Source of the DNA: Colwellia sp. 1_MG-2023
Lineage (GTDB): Bacteria > Pseudomonadota > Gammaproteobacteria > Enterobacterales > Alteromonadaceae
Assembly: GCF_030546755.1 (NCBI RefSeq)
Contig: NZ_JAUOPE010000010.1
Coordinates: 62,001 to 126,000 of the forward strand
DNA: 64,000 nt
Direction of reading: 5' to 3'
Below, one piece after another: positions 1 to 9,678 of this stretch. The position numbers were made by a program, and so were the translations under genes. The notes beneath the pieces were generated by a model. That model was given only the letters and a program-made list of their open reading frames with translations, did no database searches and was not told where the DNA came from. How positions within the stretch are numbered: the first letter of the stretch is position 1; the number at the start of each line of letters is the position of its first letter.

Positions 1-368
1 AAGACAAACAAGGTAAATAAGCTATACATCACAGTGCCTTCATAGGGAAAAGCAAATTGCGCTAATTGCCAGCAGGTTAAAATAACCCAGTAATTAACAT
101 AGACTAGGCTCAACATAATGAAGAAAAGTATTTTTTGGTAGTGTTTTAAAAATAATGGATGAAAACTTAATAACAGAAATACGCCACAAAGCGGCAGCTG
201 CATGAATACTCTCGAGTGAATATAAACAGTTGATAAACTCTCCGGCAATAATTCAAGATCTGCGATCATAAATCCTGCCAGCAAAGCTGCGCCGATAACA
301 ATAAGCAAGCGTACTTGTTTTAGCGAGAGGTTTGTTTGTTCAATTATTTGAGTATATGAACTTTTCAC
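1..368 (-). CDS. Partial multi-spanning membrane protein (C-terminus outside window)
   Basis: Reverse-strand reading frame open from a GTG at 366-368 to the window edge, about 122 codons, with an in-frame TAA a few codons upstream of the GTG. After about 20 polar residues the protein shows at least three hydrophobic segments (around residues 19-36, 52-68 and 78-97) separated by short polar loops. This resembles the membrane-sensor N-terminus of multi-pass signalling proteins such as diguanylate cyclases with a 6-TM input domain, but the catalytic part is not in view. Function is therefore unassigned; the membrane location is well supported. It is transcribed away from the small gene at 541. 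Confidence 0.5.
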   Translation of the reverse strand, partial: MKSSYTQIIEQTNLSLKQVRLLIVIGAALLAGFMIADLELLPESLSTVYIHSRVFMQLPLCGVFLLLSFHPLFLKHYQKILFFIMLSLVYVNYWVILTCWQLAQFAFPYEGTVMYSLFTLFV

Positions 369-540
369 TTGGCCAAATTATGAAAATATTTAACTTTATT
401 AAAGGCGAATATTCTTTGAATTTCAAATAAATACTATAAAAATTGCTAGTCATTTGTTATTTTGTTCAACTTTTTTTGTAATAAACTTGCACAACAAAAG
501 ACTGTTTGAGTATGAAACACATTTGCTTAGGATGAACAGT

Positions 541-801
541 ATGGAAATTATGCAATTAATTGTCGCTACCAGTATTATTGTTGCTGGAATATTATTGGTT
601 GGTTATCTCAATAAACGTTTTGAGTTAGGGCTTGAGGATAGTTCATTAGGAGGTTGTACATTGACAAATGGTGCTAATTATTCAAATCGGTTAGCAGAAA
701 AAGATAAAATAATTAAAAATTTATCTGAAAGAGTCGCTGTGTTGGAAAAGTTAGTAACTGATCCTCAAGAGCAATTAAAGAAAGAAATCGATAGCTTATA
801 A
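541..801 (+). CDS. Small PspB-like single-pass membrane protein with coiled-coil tail
   Basis: 86-aa protein. The start at 541 is chosen because TAGGA at 528-532 lies 8 bases upstream; longer in-frame starts (454, 532) lack such a site. Residues about 4-22 form one hydrophobic helix (LIVATSIIVAGILLVGYL), followed by a polar linker and a C-terminal amphipathic helix with the motif ERVAVLEKLVTD. This one-TM plus coiled-coil layout resembles phage-shock PspB-type proteins and small envelope proteins with a RVxVLExxVTD motif. No pspA or pspC is nearby, so a stress role is only analogy. It converges on slyD. Confidence 0.6.
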   Translation: MEIMQLIVATSIIVAGILLVGYLNKRFELGLEDSSLGGCTLTNGANYSNRLAEKDKIIKNLSERVAVLEKLVTDPQEQLKKEIDSL

Positions 802-847
802 AACGAAGAATGTTTGACTATCGCCATTTTATTAAAACACGTCAGTT

Positions 848-881
848 GTTCTCAAAAAGGCTTAAACGCCCTTTTGAGAAC
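848..881. terminator. Stem-loop between convergent genes
   Basis: Inverted repeat with 14-bp arms (848-861 and 868-881), one mismatch and a 6-base loop, placed between the convergent small membrane protein and slyD. A clear T-run follows on neither strand, although an A-run abuts position 881. Probably a shared 3'-end structure; efficiency as an intrinsic terminator is uncertain. Confidence 0.5.
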
Positions 882-887
882 AAAAAA

Positions 888-1376
888 TTAATGGTTATGA
901 CCACATCCGCCTTCACCATGAACATGGCCATGGGCTAATTCTTCTTCGGTAGCATCACGCACTTCTAATATTTCAACATCAAATTTTAAATCAATGCCTG
1001 CTAATGGATGATTACCATCAACGGTGATCTCATCTTCTTGTACGTCAATAACAATTACCGTTTGCTCGCCTTCATCGGTTGTTGCTCGCAGTTGAGTTCC
1101 AACATCTAAATCTTCAATTTCTGCGAACATTGCTTTAGGGACCGTTTGTACATAATCATCAAATCGTTGGCCATAAGCTTGGTCGGCACTCACTTCTACT
1201 TCAAATTTGTCGCCTGCGACATGATTAGCTAAAGCACTTTCTAAGCCAGGGATTAAGTAACCTGTCCCTTGTATAATGGACAATGGACTATGATCGTACG
1301 AACTGTCGATTAATGTGTCTTCGCTATCAGATACGGCATAATGTAAAACGACGACTTTCTTATCTGTTATTTGCAT
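888..1376 (-). CDS. slyD: FKBP-type peptidyl-prolyl isomerase, SlyD family
   Basis: 162-aa cytosolic prolyl isomerase and chaperone. The N-terminal FKBP half (DKKVVVLHYAV, then GTGYLIPGLESAL) flanks an insert-in-flap domain around residues 70-120 (VSADQAYGQRFDDYVQTVP). The C-terminus is histidine-rich (HGHVHGEGGCGHNH), like the metal-binding tail of SlyD but shorter than in E. coli (196 aa). In that family it catalyses proline isomerisation and can pass nickel to hydrogenase maturation factors. It lies 18 bases downstream of ygfZ on the same strand and could be co-transcribed with it. Confidence 0.9.
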   Translation of the reverse strand: MQITDKKVVVLHYAVSDSEDTLIDSSYDHSPLSIIQGTGYLIPGLESALANHVAGDKFEVEVSADQAYGQRFDDYVQTVPKAMFAEIEDLDVGTQLRATTDEGEQTVIVIDVQEDEITVDGNHPLAGIDLKFDVEILEVRDATEEELAHGHVHGEGGCGHNH

Positions 1377-1394
1377 GGGTTCTCCTAAAGGTAA

Positions 1395-2369
1395 TTATTC
1401 TTGATTAAGCGTATAAGGCAATTCTATGATGGAAAGCGAAGATGCCGGATGATCTTTTATACGTAATTGTGTTGATGATTCAATGTCGTTGTTTAACACG
1501 GCTTGAATATAACATTGGCCATTATCGGCTTGGTAAATACTGGTTACATCACCGGCTTTACGCCAGTTTTCACCTAACTGTTTTTCGATAACAGGCTTGA
1601 CTAATACTTCAGTATTTTCACCCGATAGGGCAAACAACGCTTTTTTATTTTTGCCTAAATACTGCATTCGAGCGACAGTTTCCTGTCCTAAATAACAGCC
1701 TTTAGTAAAGCTTATGCCTTGTATCGCTTGCATGTTTAACATTTGTGGTACGTACTCATTGTCGTTTTGCAAGGTTAACGCTGGGATGCCTTCTATAATC
1801 TCTAATAACTTCCATATCTCTGTTGAAAATACAGGTAATTCAAAAGTCGTGATTAGATGATTGATCTGCTCTGCTTCATCAATGATTAAATATCGAGTCA
1901 CATTGCCCGCTATATATACTAGTGTTGTTGTACCTTGTTGAATGACGGGCGTTAAATTATCAGGGATTTGAGAAAATTGGTTTTTTAGTTTTTCTACCGC
2001 TTGTTCACCTACAACAGCAATAAAACTTAATTGATCAGTTGCTGATATTTCAACTTTAGCAAAAACGCCGAATTTTTTTAATTCAGCTAATGATGGCTCA
2101 ATGGTTGATTTAGGTTGAAATAGAAGATGTTGTTGCTGACGATTAAATAAACGAAAACAAGCAAATACTTTGCCTTTCGCATTACAATGCGCGCCATTAA
2201 GCAAATTCTTTTGTTCAAGTTCATTTACATCACAAGTGACTTGTCCTTGTAAATATTTACTTTGTTCTTCACCTTTTAATGAAATCGCAGAATAATCTTC
2301 CAATGAAATCAAGTAATTGCTTGGTAAATTCTCTAATGAGGGTTTTGTTGTGTTTATTGCAATTGTCAT
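1395..2369 (-). CDS. ygfZ: tRNA-modifying protein YgfZ (folate-binding, GcvT-like)
   Basis: 324-aa protein of the YgfZ/GcvT family, which in E. coli supports Fe-S-dependent tRNA thiolation (MiaB) with tetrahydrofolate. The diagnostic motif KGCYLGQETVARMQYLGK is present around residues 223-240, with the invariant cysteine. Length matches E. coli YgfZ (326 aa). It is divergent from sdhE across about 165 bases, the usual gammaproteobacterial arrangement ygfZ <-> sdhE-ygfX. Confidence 0.93.
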   Translation of the reverse strand: MTIAINTTKPSLENLPSNYLISLEDYSAISLKGEEQSKYLQGQVTCDVNELEQKNLLNGAHCNAKGKVFACFRLFNRQQQHLLFQPKSTIEPSLAELKKFGVFAKVEISATDQLSFIAVVGEQAVEKLKNQFSQIPDNLTPVIQQGTTTLVYIAGNVTRYLIIDEAEQINHLITTFELPVFSTEIWKLLEIIEGIPALTLQNDNEYVPQMLNMQAIQGISFTKGCYLGQETVARMQYLGKNKKALFALSGENTEVLVKPVIEKQLGENWRKAGDVTSIYQADNGQCYIQAVLNNDIESSTQLRIKDHPASSLSIIELPYTLNQE

Positions 2370-2533
2370 AGCAGCTTAAAAAAATCAAAACATGACATAG
2401 TAATAAGGGCGAGCGTGTAAAAATGCAAGCGTTAGACTAAACTATAATTTACACTTTTCTTGTTAGCAAATGATGGCGTTTAAGCCGTTGAGTTTGTTAC
2501 AATAGCGACAATATTGTGAACCAAGGGTGTACT

Positions 2534-2797
2534 ATGTTAACTGTAGGGTCGGTAGAAAAAGACAAATCAAGATTAAAATGGGCGTGTCGTCGTGGCATGT
2601 TAGAGCTTGATGTACTGTTTATGCCGTTTGTTGATGAAGCTTGGGAACATTTATCAGATGAAAACAAAGCGATCTTTGAGCGTTTATTAGTTTGCCAAGA
2701 TCCTGAGTTATTTGCTTGGTTTATGGGGCATGAGGAATGTAAGGATGCAGAACTCAACTCAATGGTGCAATTTATACTCGGTCGAGTCAAAGTATAA
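2534..2797 (+). CDS. sdhE: FAD assembly factor SdhE (YgfY)
   Basis: 87-aa antitoxin-like/flavinylation factor of the SdhE family, which promotes covalent FAD attachment to succinate dehydrogenase and fumarate reductase. The defining motif RRGMLELD is at about residues 19-26, followed by the acidic helical body. The ATG at 2534 is preferred over the GTG at 2516 because AAGGG at 2523-2527 is spaced 6 bases from it. Its 3' end overlaps ygfX by about 53 bases. Length agrees with E. coli SdhE (88 aa). Confidence 0.93.
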   Translation: MLTVGSVEKDKSRLKWACRRGMLELDVLFMPFVDEAWEHLSDENKAIFERLLVCQDPELFAWFMGHEECKDAELNSMVQFILGRVKV

Positions 2798-3260
2798 TAT
2801 ACGGGTAGGTCAATCTGCCGTTCAACGCATTATTAAAAGATGGTTTGATGCGGTAATTATACTGCTATTTTGCCATATCGTCAGTCAGCTTTATTGGGCG
2901 ATCACTATCGCAACTTCTGCTAATTTAGTGGCTATTATTGCTTTTTTATTCATATGCAACACGATTCTTTTTAAAAAATATTATAACCGCTTGCCAATCT
3001 ATCAAATCAAACATTTGGTATTGCATGAAAATGGTTTAATAGATTGTGATCGCTACAATCATTTATCTTTACACATCAATAGTCGTATCGGTTGGTTGGG
3101 TTGTTGGCTAATACTTATCGATAATAGTTCTAAAATACTCGGCAAACCGATAAAAATTTTTATCTTTAAAGATAGTCTTTCTCAGCAAGATTATTGTCGA
3201 TTATCTCGAACTATTTTATCAAATCATCGGCAACAACCTGCTTCGTCTTCAACTATTTAA
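2745..3260 (+). CDS. ygfX: YgfX-family membrane protein (SdhE partner)
   Basis: About 171 aa. Two adjacent transmembrane helices (roughly residues 36-55 and 61-75) are followed by a soluble C-terminal domain, as in E. coli YgfX (135 aa). In E. coli YgfX is the partner of SdhE and has been reported as a toxin acting on MreB/FtsZ. The match to the family is mainly positional plus the core (YNIRVGQSAVQ, then two TM). No ATG, GTG or TTG lies near the sdhE stop in this frame. The ATG at 2745, with GAGGA at 2732-2736 eight bases upstream, implies a long overlap with sdhE and an N-terminal extension. Confidence 0.75.
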   Translation: MQNSTQWCNLYSVESKYNIRVGQSAVQRIIKRWFDAVIILLFCHIVSQLYWAITIATSANLVAIIAFLFICNTILFKKYYNRLPIYQIKHLVLHENGLIDCDRYNHLSLHINSRIGWLGCWLILIDNSSKILGKPIKIFIFKDSLSQQDYCRLSRTILSNHRQQPASSSTI

Positions 3261-3292
3261 AACACGAGTGCTTGTTTATGTGTGAACTATAA

Positions 3293-4891
3293 TTAAATAT
3301 CTTCAGATGAAAGAATTGTCATACTAATTTCGTCGCTTAACTCTGGATAGTCTAACGTGTAATGTAAGCCTCTGCTTTCTTTGCGTTTCATCGCACAATG
3401 AATAATTAATTCAGCCACTTGCACTAAATTTCTTAATTCTAATAGGTTATTACTTACTCTAAAGTTTTGATAATAATCTTCTATTTCTTGCTGAAGTAAT
3501 TCAACCCGATGTAATGCTCGCTCTAAACGTTTAGTGGTGCGAACAATGCCAACATAATCCCACATAAAAAGTCGTAGTTCATGCCAGTTATGTTGAATCA
3601 CGACTTCTTCATCTGAGTCGGTTACTCGGCTTTCATCCCAATCAGGTAATTCAATATATTTTTGTGAATTGGGTAAATGTTTTTCGATATCTTCCGCTGC
3701 TGCTTTCGCAAAAACTAGGCACTCCAATAACGAGTTACTGGCCATTCTATTGGCACCATGTAGTCCGGTATAAGAAACTTCACCAATGGCATATAAGTTT
3801 TCAACATCGGTTTTGCCTTGCTTATTTATCATGACACCCCCGCAGGTATAATGCGCTGCGGGTACAATTGGCATTGGTTGTTTGGTCATATCAATGCCTA
3901 AAGAAAGTGTTTTTTCGTAAATAGTAGGGAAATGTTGCATGATAAATTCAGGCGACTTATGGCTGATATCTAAATACATGCAATCAGCGCCTAGACGCTT
4001 CATTTCATAATCAATGGCACGCGCAACAATATCGCGAGGAGCTAATTCTGCACGCTCATCAAAACTTGGCATAAAGCGACTACCATCTGGTCGCCTTAAG
4101 ATAGCACCTTCTCCACGTAGGGCTTCGGTTAATAAAAATGTTCCGGCTTCTGGATGAAATAAACACGTTGGATGAAATTGATTAAATTCCATATTGGCAA
4201 CGCGACATCCTGCGCGCCATGCCATGGCAATACCATCACCACTGGCAACATCTGGGTTTGAGGTATATTGATAAACCTTACTTGCTCCGCCTGTCGCTAA
4301 AATGGTTTTTTTGGCAAAAATACGCTCAACTTTTTCGCTATTTCTGTTCCAAACATAAGCGCCAATACAGTGTTTGTTTTTATCATCTGAATTTTGACAG
4401 ACTAAATCAATGGCATTATATCGTTCGAATACTCGAATTCTGTTATGATTATTCACACGATCAACGAGTGTCGTTTGTACCGCTTGCCCAGTAGCATCTG
4501 CGGCATGCAGTATACGACGATGGCTATGACCACCTTCTCGAGTTAGATGATATTTTACCTTGCCATTATCGTTATCTTCTTGATCAAAATTAACCCCTTG
4601 TTCAATCAACCACTCTAAACAACTTTTAGCATTTTCAGCGGTATATTGCACAATGTCTTCATTACAAAGACCTGCTCCGGCAATTAACGTGTCGGAAACA
4701 TGCGATTCAATACTATCATTCTCATCAAAAACAGCGGCAATTCCGCCTTGAGCATAGAATGTAGAGCCGTCGTTCACTCGGCCTTTACTTAAAATGACAA
4801 CATCTGCATTTTTTGCTAAATGAAGAGCAAGCGATAAACCTGCTGCACCACTACCAATAATTAGCACGTCACAATTGTGTTGTTGATTCAT
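3293..4891 (-). CDS. nadB: L-aspartate oxidase
   Basis: 532-aa flavoprotein catalysing oxidation of L-aspartate to iminoaspartate, the first step of NAD synthesis, in the cytosol. The N-terminal FAD-binding fold [20 protein letters not shown] is at residues 7-26. The succinate dehydrogenase/fumarate reductase-type active-site region includes HFHPT-like sequence ([10 protein letters not shown]) and the [12 protein letters not shown] segment. C-terminal helical domain is intact. Length matches E. coli NadB (540 aa). It is divergent from rpoE, the standard neighbour in gammaproteobacteria. Confidence 0.96.
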   Translation of the reverse strand: MNQQHNCDVLIIGSGAAGLSLALHLAKNADVVILSKGRVNDGSTFYAQGGIAAVFDENDSIESHVSDTLIAGAGLCNEDIVQYTAENAKSCLEWLIEQGVNFDQEDNDNGKVKYHLTREGGHSHRRILHAADATGQAVQTTLVDRVNNHNRIRVFERYNAIDLVCQNSDDKNKHCIGAYVWNRNSEKVERIFAKKTILATGGASKVYQYTSNPDVASGDGIAMAWRAGCRVANMEFNQFHPTCLFHPEAGTFLLTEALRGEGAILRRPDGSRFMPSFDERAELAPRDIVARAIDYEMKRLGADCMYLDISHKSPEFIMQHFPTIYEKTLSLGIDMTKQPMPIVPAAHYTCGGVMINKQGKTDVENLYAIGEVSYTGLHGANRMASNSLLECLVFAKAAAEDIEKHLPNSQKYIELPDWDESRVTDSDEEVVIQHNWHELRLFMWDYVGIVRTTKRLERALHRVELLQQEIEDYYQNFRVSNNLLELRNLVQVAELIIHCAMKRKESRGLHYTLDYPELSDEISMTILSSEDI

Positions 4892-5093
4892 AAATGATTG
4901 AATTTCATGTATCCTATTAGATAAATAAATTTTAACGTTTATTCGGCGCAGAGAACAGAAAAAATGGACTATATCGATTAATTTAAGTTTTTTTTAATTT
5001 ATTTAGAACTTTTTCGCACAAGTCTAGTCCTACTTGATGTGTTTGCTATGAGCCAAATTGAAAAGTTAACGAGTTTTAGGAGTATTGGCTCGG

Positions 5094-5672
5094 ATGAGCG
5101 AACAAAATGTCGACCAAGTATTGGTTGAGCGGGTACAACGCGGTGATAAAAATGCGTTTAATCTGCTAGTAACAAAATACCAACATAAGGTGGCAAATTT
5201 AGTTTCACGCTATGTTAAAAACCATAGTGATGTACCTGATATAGTACAAGAAGCATTTATTAAAGCGTATCGGGCTTTACCTAATTTTAGGGGCGATAGT
5301 GCTTTTTATACTTGGTTATACCGTATTGCGGTTAACTGCGCTAAAAACCATATGGTTGCCAGTGGCAGAAAACCACCAGGATCAGATATTGAAATTGAAG
5401 ATGCAGAGATTTATGATGCTGGTGATGCGCTAAGAGAAAATGCATCACCTGAAAAATTATTATTAACCAAAGAAATTAAAAGTGTAATATTTAATACCAT
5501 TGAGCAATTACCTGAAGATTTACGTACAGCGATAAATCTTCGAGAGCTTGAAGGATTAAGTTACGAAGAAATAGCAACGATTATGGAATGTCCTGTTGGT
5601 ACAGTACGTTCACGAATTTTTAGAGCACGTGATGCTGTAGATAAAAAAATCAGACCATTGATTCAGCGCTAA
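5094..5672 (+). CDS. rpoE: RNA polymerase sigma factor RpoE (sigma-E)
   Basis: 192-aa ECF sigma factor for the envelope stress response. Region 2 (FNLLVTKYQHKVANLVSRYV, then DVPDIVQEAFIKAYRAL) and region 4 (LRELEGLSYEEIATIMECPVG) are complete. The start at 5094 gives MSEQNVDQVLVERVQRGD, aligning with E. coli RpoE (MSEQLTDQVLVERVQKGD); the TTG nine bases upstream is not needed. It leads the rpoE-rseA-rseB-rseC operon, 27 bases before rseA. In relatives it is released when DegS/RseP degrade RseA. Confidence 0.97.
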   Translation: MSEQNVDQVLVERVQRGDKNAFNLLVTKYQHKVANLVSRYVKNHSDVPDIVQEAFIKAYRALPNFRGDSAFYTWLYRIAVNCAKNHMVASGRKPPGSDIEIEDAEIYDAGDALRENASPEKLLLTKEIKSVIFNTIEQLPEDLRTAINLRELEGLSYEEIATIMECPVGTVRSRIFRARDAVDKKIRPLIQR

Positions 5673-5699
5673 TTTTATCGGTTTTTTTAAGGTGTATAT

Positions 5700-6290
5700 A
5701 TGAGTGAAAGTAAGTTTGAGACAGTTTCATCATTAGTTGACAATTATCAAACCAATGATGATGTTTTTGACGAATTAGTTAAAGACAATCATATGTCCGA
5801 AACTTGGCAACGTTACCATATGATTGGTGATGCTATGCGCGACGAATTACCTTCTTCGTTGAATATTGACTTATCTGCCAGTATAGCTAATGCCATTGCT
5901 GAAGAGCCTACCGTTCTTGCACCAATTGCTAAACCTAGTTTTACTGAATCTGTAAAAGCTAAGGTAGTACAATTTGCTAAACCCTTTGGTCAAGTTGCTA
6001 TTGCCGCATCTGCTGCAGGATTAATGGTGATAGGTGTTCAGCAAAATGTTGCAGATACTGACCCTTTAGTGCCTAATCCGGTTGTCCAAACAGTACCATT
6101 TGGAGGCATAGCTGAGCCAGTGAGCCTTAACTATCAACAAAATGATAGACTTTCGAAACAACAAGCAATGGTTGAACAACAACGACGTTTTCAAGCATTA
6201 TTACAAGATCATAAACAACAACTTAAATTTACAGCATTAGCTGAAAAAGAAGAGAATGCTGAAAAAGAGGTTACCAATCCGGTTAAATGA
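5700..6290 (+). CDS. rseA: Anti-sigma-E factor RseA
   Basis: 196-aa inner-membrane anti-sigma factor. The cytoplasmic N-domain (residues 1-65, including SETWQRYHMIGDAMRDELP) matches the RseA sigma-E-binding region. A hydrophobic segment around residues 98-112 (VAIAASAAGLMVIGV) is the membrane anchor. The periplasmic tail ends in a charged helix. It overlaps rseB by 4 bases (ATGA), implying translational coupling. By family knowledge the periplasmic part is cut by DegS and the TM part by RseP. Confidence 0.94.
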   Translation: MSESKFETVSSLVDNYQTNDDVFDELVKDNHMSETWQRYHMIGDAMRDELPSSLNIDLSASIANAIAEEPTVLAPIAKPSFTESVKAKVVQFAKPFGQVAIAASAAGLMVIGVQQNVADTDPLVPNPVVQTVPFGGIAEPVSLNYQQNDRLSKQQAMVEQQRRFQALLQDHKQQLKFTALAEKEENAEKEVTNPVK

Positions 6291-7252
6291 AGTTATTAAT
6301 TTGTTTTTTAATGCTGGGGAGCTTAAGCTCTTCAGCATGGTCAGCTGAGAGCGAATCTCCTGAAACAGCTGATATATGGCTGGCTCGTCTTTCCCAATCT
6401 TTACAAACATTAAATTTTAGTACATCTTTTGTCGTGGTTAAAAACAATCATGCTGAACCTTATCATTGGTTTCATGGTGTAACAGAAGAAAATATTGAAC
6501 TAGAAATATTATCTTTGCTCAATGGCCCTCGAAGAGACGTTTTAAGAAAAGATAATACCATTAGTTATATTGAACCTGAGTTACCGCCTTATTCTGTACT
6601 TTCTGCAAACCTTACTGGTCCAATTCCTAATATTTTAAGCGGTGATATTCACGCGTTATCAGCTACTTATAATTTTATCTCCGTGGGTAAAAGTCGAATT
6701 TTAGGGCGTAGTGCGCAAATTATTCGCATCGTCCCTAAAGAAGCGAATAAGTATGGACATTGGCTATGGTTGGATGAAAAAACCGGACTTTTATTAAAAT
6801 TAGCAATTGTTACCGGCAAAGGTCAACCGCTTGAGCAGATTCAATTTACTCATTTGGATATTACGGAAAAACCTTCTGAAAGTTTACATCAATTGCAAGA
6901 AACCGAATTGCCGAATGTTGTTGATATTCCACAAGGCTACCAACAGCAAAAATTATCATGGAAAGTCAATTGGCTACCGGCAGGCTTTGAGCAAATTAAT
7001 GCTAATCGTCATAGAATCGCCGCCACCAAACAACCGGTAGAATTTACATTATTTGGTGATGGGTTAGTTGAAATTTCAGTGTATGTTACCCAAAGCCAAG
7101 AGAAACAACGTTCTGTTGATTATGTGATGGATGGTGCAACTGTTGCGCTTAGTCAGGTGGTTAATGGCATTGAAGTTAGTGTTGTAGGTAAAATACCTTC
7201 TATTACTGCCAAACAAATAGCTGATTCTGTCACTCTTTTAGTTAGGCCTTAA
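6287..7252 (+). CDS. rseB: Sigma-E regulatory protein RseB (MucB)
   Basis: 321-aa periplasmic protein with a clear signal peptide (residues 1-19, cleavage near AWSA). It has the two-domain RseB layout: an N-terminal LolA-like domain (LQTLNFSTSFVVVKNNHAEP) and a C-terminal domain (VNWLPAGFEQINANRH). In relatives RseB protects RseA from proteolysis and senses lipopolysaccharide or mislocalised lipoprotein. It lies in the operon between rseA (overlap) and rseC (2-base gap). Confidence 0.95.
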   Translation: MKLLICFLMLGSLSSSAWSAESESPETADIWLARLSQSLQTLNFSTSFVVVKNNHAEPYHWFHGVTEENIELEILSLLNGPRRDVLRKDNTISYIEPELPPYSVLSANLTGPIPNILSGDIHALSATYNFISVGKSRILGRSAQIIRIVPKEANKYGHWLWLDEKTGLLLKLAIVTGKGQPLEQIQFTHLDITEKPSESLHQLQETELPNVVDIPQGYQQQKLSWKVNWLPAGFEQINANRHRIAATKQPVEFTLFGDGLVEISVYVTQSQEKQRSVDYVMDGATVALSQVVNGIEVSVVGKIPSITAKQIADSVTLLVRP

Positions 7253-7254
7253 TC

Positions 7255-7716
7255 ATGATTGAAGAACAAGCTCTAGTGACTGCTATAACACAAGATAAAG
7301 TGACGGTTGAAAGTATCGTCAAATCAACGTGTAGTGGTTGTCAGCAACTAGAGTCTTGTGGAAGTGGTCAAATAGCAAAAGCTTTTCCTCAGAAAAAAAC
7401 GACTTATACAGTAACTTCTGAACTACCTGTAAAAGTAGGGGATAGAGTTATTATTGGTTTGTCAGAAAAACTATTATTATCAGCCGCTTGGCAAGTATAT
7501 ATGTGGCCTTTAATAGGTTTGTTTGTCGGCAGCTTTTTAGGACAAACATTACTCGAAGTTAATTTTATAAACCATGAATTATGGGCTTTACCTCTTGCTA
7601 TATTAGGAGGCTATTTCGGTTACTTTTTAGCAAGGCGACAACAATTTATTAGCGGTAATAAACAAGCGTGGTTACCAACTTTAATAGGTGTCCTACCTGC
7701 AAATAAACATGATTAA
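7255..7716 (+). CDS. rseC: RseC/MucC family membrane protein
   Basis: 153-aa inner-membrane protein. Its N-terminal cytoplasmic region has a cysteine cluster (STCSGCQQLESCGSG, Cx2Cx5C), followed by two transmembrane helices near residues 83-101 and 107-124, as in E. coli RseC (159 aa). The family acts in the sigma-E system and in reduction of SoxR. Last gene of the rpoE operon; a 161-base gap with a short GC-rich inverted repeat (7804-7819) separates it from lepA. Confidence 0.93.
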   Translation: MIEEQALVTAITQDKVTVESIVKSTCSGCQQLESCGSGQIAKAFPQKKTTYTVTSELPVKVGDRVIIGLSEKLLLSAAWQVYMWPLIGLFVGSFLGQTLLEVNFINHELWALPLAILGGYFGYFLARRQQFISGNKQAWLPTLIGVLPANKHD

Positions 7717-7877
7717 AATCATTGTTTGTCAGCTTTTATCGAATTTAAACCATTAAATTGACCTAACTTTCCTCGATTATCGTTATTAATATTCAACAAA
7801 AGATAGCCCCAAGGGGCTAAATTAGCTAAAATCTCGCCACTATTGATTTTATAAAACGTTTAACTGAATTTTCATCT

Positions 7878-9668
7878 ATGAAACATATCCGAAATTTTTC
7901 TATTATTGCCCATATTGACCATGGTAAATCGACACTTTCTGATCGTCTGATCCAGCATTGTGGCGGGTTACAAGACCGAGAAATGGCAGCGCAAGTTCTT
8001 GATTCTATGGATATTGAGCGTGAACGTGGCATTACCATTAAAGCACAGAGTGTTACCTTAGATTATCTTGCGAAAGATGGTGAAACTTACCAGTTAAACT
8101 TTATTGACACGCCTGGCCATGTTGATTTCTCTTATGAAGTTTCTCGCTCACTAGCTTCATGTGAAGGAGCATTGCTTGTTGTTGATGCTGGTCAAGGTGT
8201 TGAAGCACAAACGGTTGCCAACTGTTACACGGCTATTGAAATGGATCTCGAAGTACTGCCTATTTTAAATAAAATTGACTTACCTCAAGCAGACCCTGAT
8301 CGAGTTAGCGAAGAAATTGAAGATATTATTGGTATTGACGCGACAGGTGCGGTGCAATGTTCTGCGAAAACAGGCATTGGTATTGAAGATGTATTAGAAA
8401 CTATTGTTGCAAATATTCCTCCTCCAGAAGGCGACCCATCGGCTAATCTTCAAGCTTTGATTATTGACTCATGGTTTGATAATTACCAAGGCGTTGTTTC
8501 GTTAGTTCGTGTGATGAACGGTGAGGTGAGAAAAGGCGATAAAATGGTGGTGATGTCAACAGGACAAACCCACATTATTGATAAAGTAGGTATTTTTACA
8601 CCTAAACAAACAGATACTGGCGTGTTAAAAACTGGGGAAGTTGGTTTTATCATTGCGGGTATCAAAGAAATTCATGGAGCACCTGTTGGTGATACCATTA
8701 CTATTGCCAAAAAAGAAGCTGCTGAACAACTACCGGGGTTTAAAAAAGTACAACCGCAAGTATATGCCGGTATTTTCCCAATCAGTTCAGATGATTATGA
8801 AAACTTTAGAGATGCGTTAAATAAATTAAGCTTAAATGATGCATCGTTAGTGTTTGAACCTGAAAACTCATCGGCACTTGGGTTTGGCTTCCGTATTGGT
8901 TTCCTTGGCATGCTTCACATGGAAATTATCCAAGAGCGTTTGGCAAGAGAATATGATCTGGATTTAATTACCACGGCACCAACGGTAAATTATGAAATTG
9001 CTTGTACCGATGGTGAAATATTATCCATTGATAACCCTGGTGATTTACCGCCTATTAATAATATTGATGAAATCCGCGAGCCAATTGTGCAAGCGAATAT
9101 TTTAGTACCACAAGAACACTTAGGTAATGTTATTACTCTTTGTATTGAAAAACGAGGCGTACAAAAAGACATTATTTATCATGGAAATCAGGTTGCTGTT
9201 ACTTATGAATTGCCGATGGCAGAAGTCGTTATGGACTTTTTTGATAAGTTAAAGTCAACCAGTAGAGGTTATGCTTCACTTGATTATCACTTTGTTCGTT
9301 TTGAAGCGGCGGATATGGTTCGAGTTGATGTTATGATCAACGGGGATCGGGTTGATGCGCTAGCGATGATCACACACAGAACAAACTCTGTTGCTCGTGG
9401 CCGTATGTTAGTTGAAAAGTTAAAAGAACTTATTCATCGTCAAATGTTTGATATTGCGATTCAAGCGGCCATTGGCAATAACGTTATTGCTCGTACCACG
9501 GTTAAGCAACTCCGTAAAAACGTAACCGCTAAATGTTACGGTGGTGATATTTCTCGTAAGAAGAAATTATTACAGAAACAAAAAGAAGGTAAAAAGCGTA
9601 TGAAACAAGTAGGTAATGTTGAAGTACCTCAAGAAGCGTTTTTAGCCGTACTTAAATTAGATAATTAA
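7878..9668 (+). CDS. lepA: Elongation factor 4 (LepA), back-translocating GTPase
   Basis: 596-aa translational GTPase. G1 [15 protein letters not shown]3 DTPGHVDF and G4 NKID are intact; the C-terminal LepA-specific domain ([20 protein letters not shown]) is complete. Length equals E. coli LepA (599 aa). It promotes back-translocation or otherwise aids ribosome function under stress. It is followed by lepB after 10 bases, the typical lepA-lepB-rnc-era operon. Confidence 0.98.
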   Translation: MKHIRNFSIIAHIDHGKSTLSDRLIQHCGGLQDREMAAQVLDSMDIERERGITIKAQSVTLDYLAKDGETYQLNFIDTPGHVDFSYEVSRSLASCEGALLVVDAGQGVEAQTVANCYTAIEMDLEVLPILNKIDLPQADPDRVSEEIEDIIGIDATGAVQCSAKTGIGIEDVLETIVANIPPPEGDPSANLQALIIDSWFDNYQGVVSLVRVMNGEVRKGDKMVVMSTGQTHIIDKVGIFTPKQTDTGVLKTGEVGFIIAGIKEIHGAPVGDTITIAKKEAAEQLPGFKKVQPQVYAGIFPISSDDYENFRDALNKLSLNDASLVFEPENSSALGFGFRIGFLGMLHMEIIQERLAREYDLDLITTAPTVNYEIACTDGEILSIDNPGDLPPINNIDEIREPIVQANILVPQEHLGNVITLCIEKRGVQKDIIYHGNQVAVTYELPMAEVVMDFFDKLKSTSRGYASLDYHFVRFEAADMVRVDVMINGDRVDALAMITHRTNSVARGRMLVEKLKELIHRQMFDIAIQAAIGNNVIARTTVKQLRKNVTAKCYGGDISRKKKLLQKQKEGKKRMKQVGNVEVPQEAFLAVLKLDN

Positions 9669-9678
9669 TAGGGAAATC

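Noticed and set aside
5006..5027. Possible sigma-E promoter (GAACTT ... TCTAG) before rpoE
   Set aside because: Spacing between the elements is 11 bases, while sigma-E promoters need about 15-17, and the first G of GGAACTT is missing.
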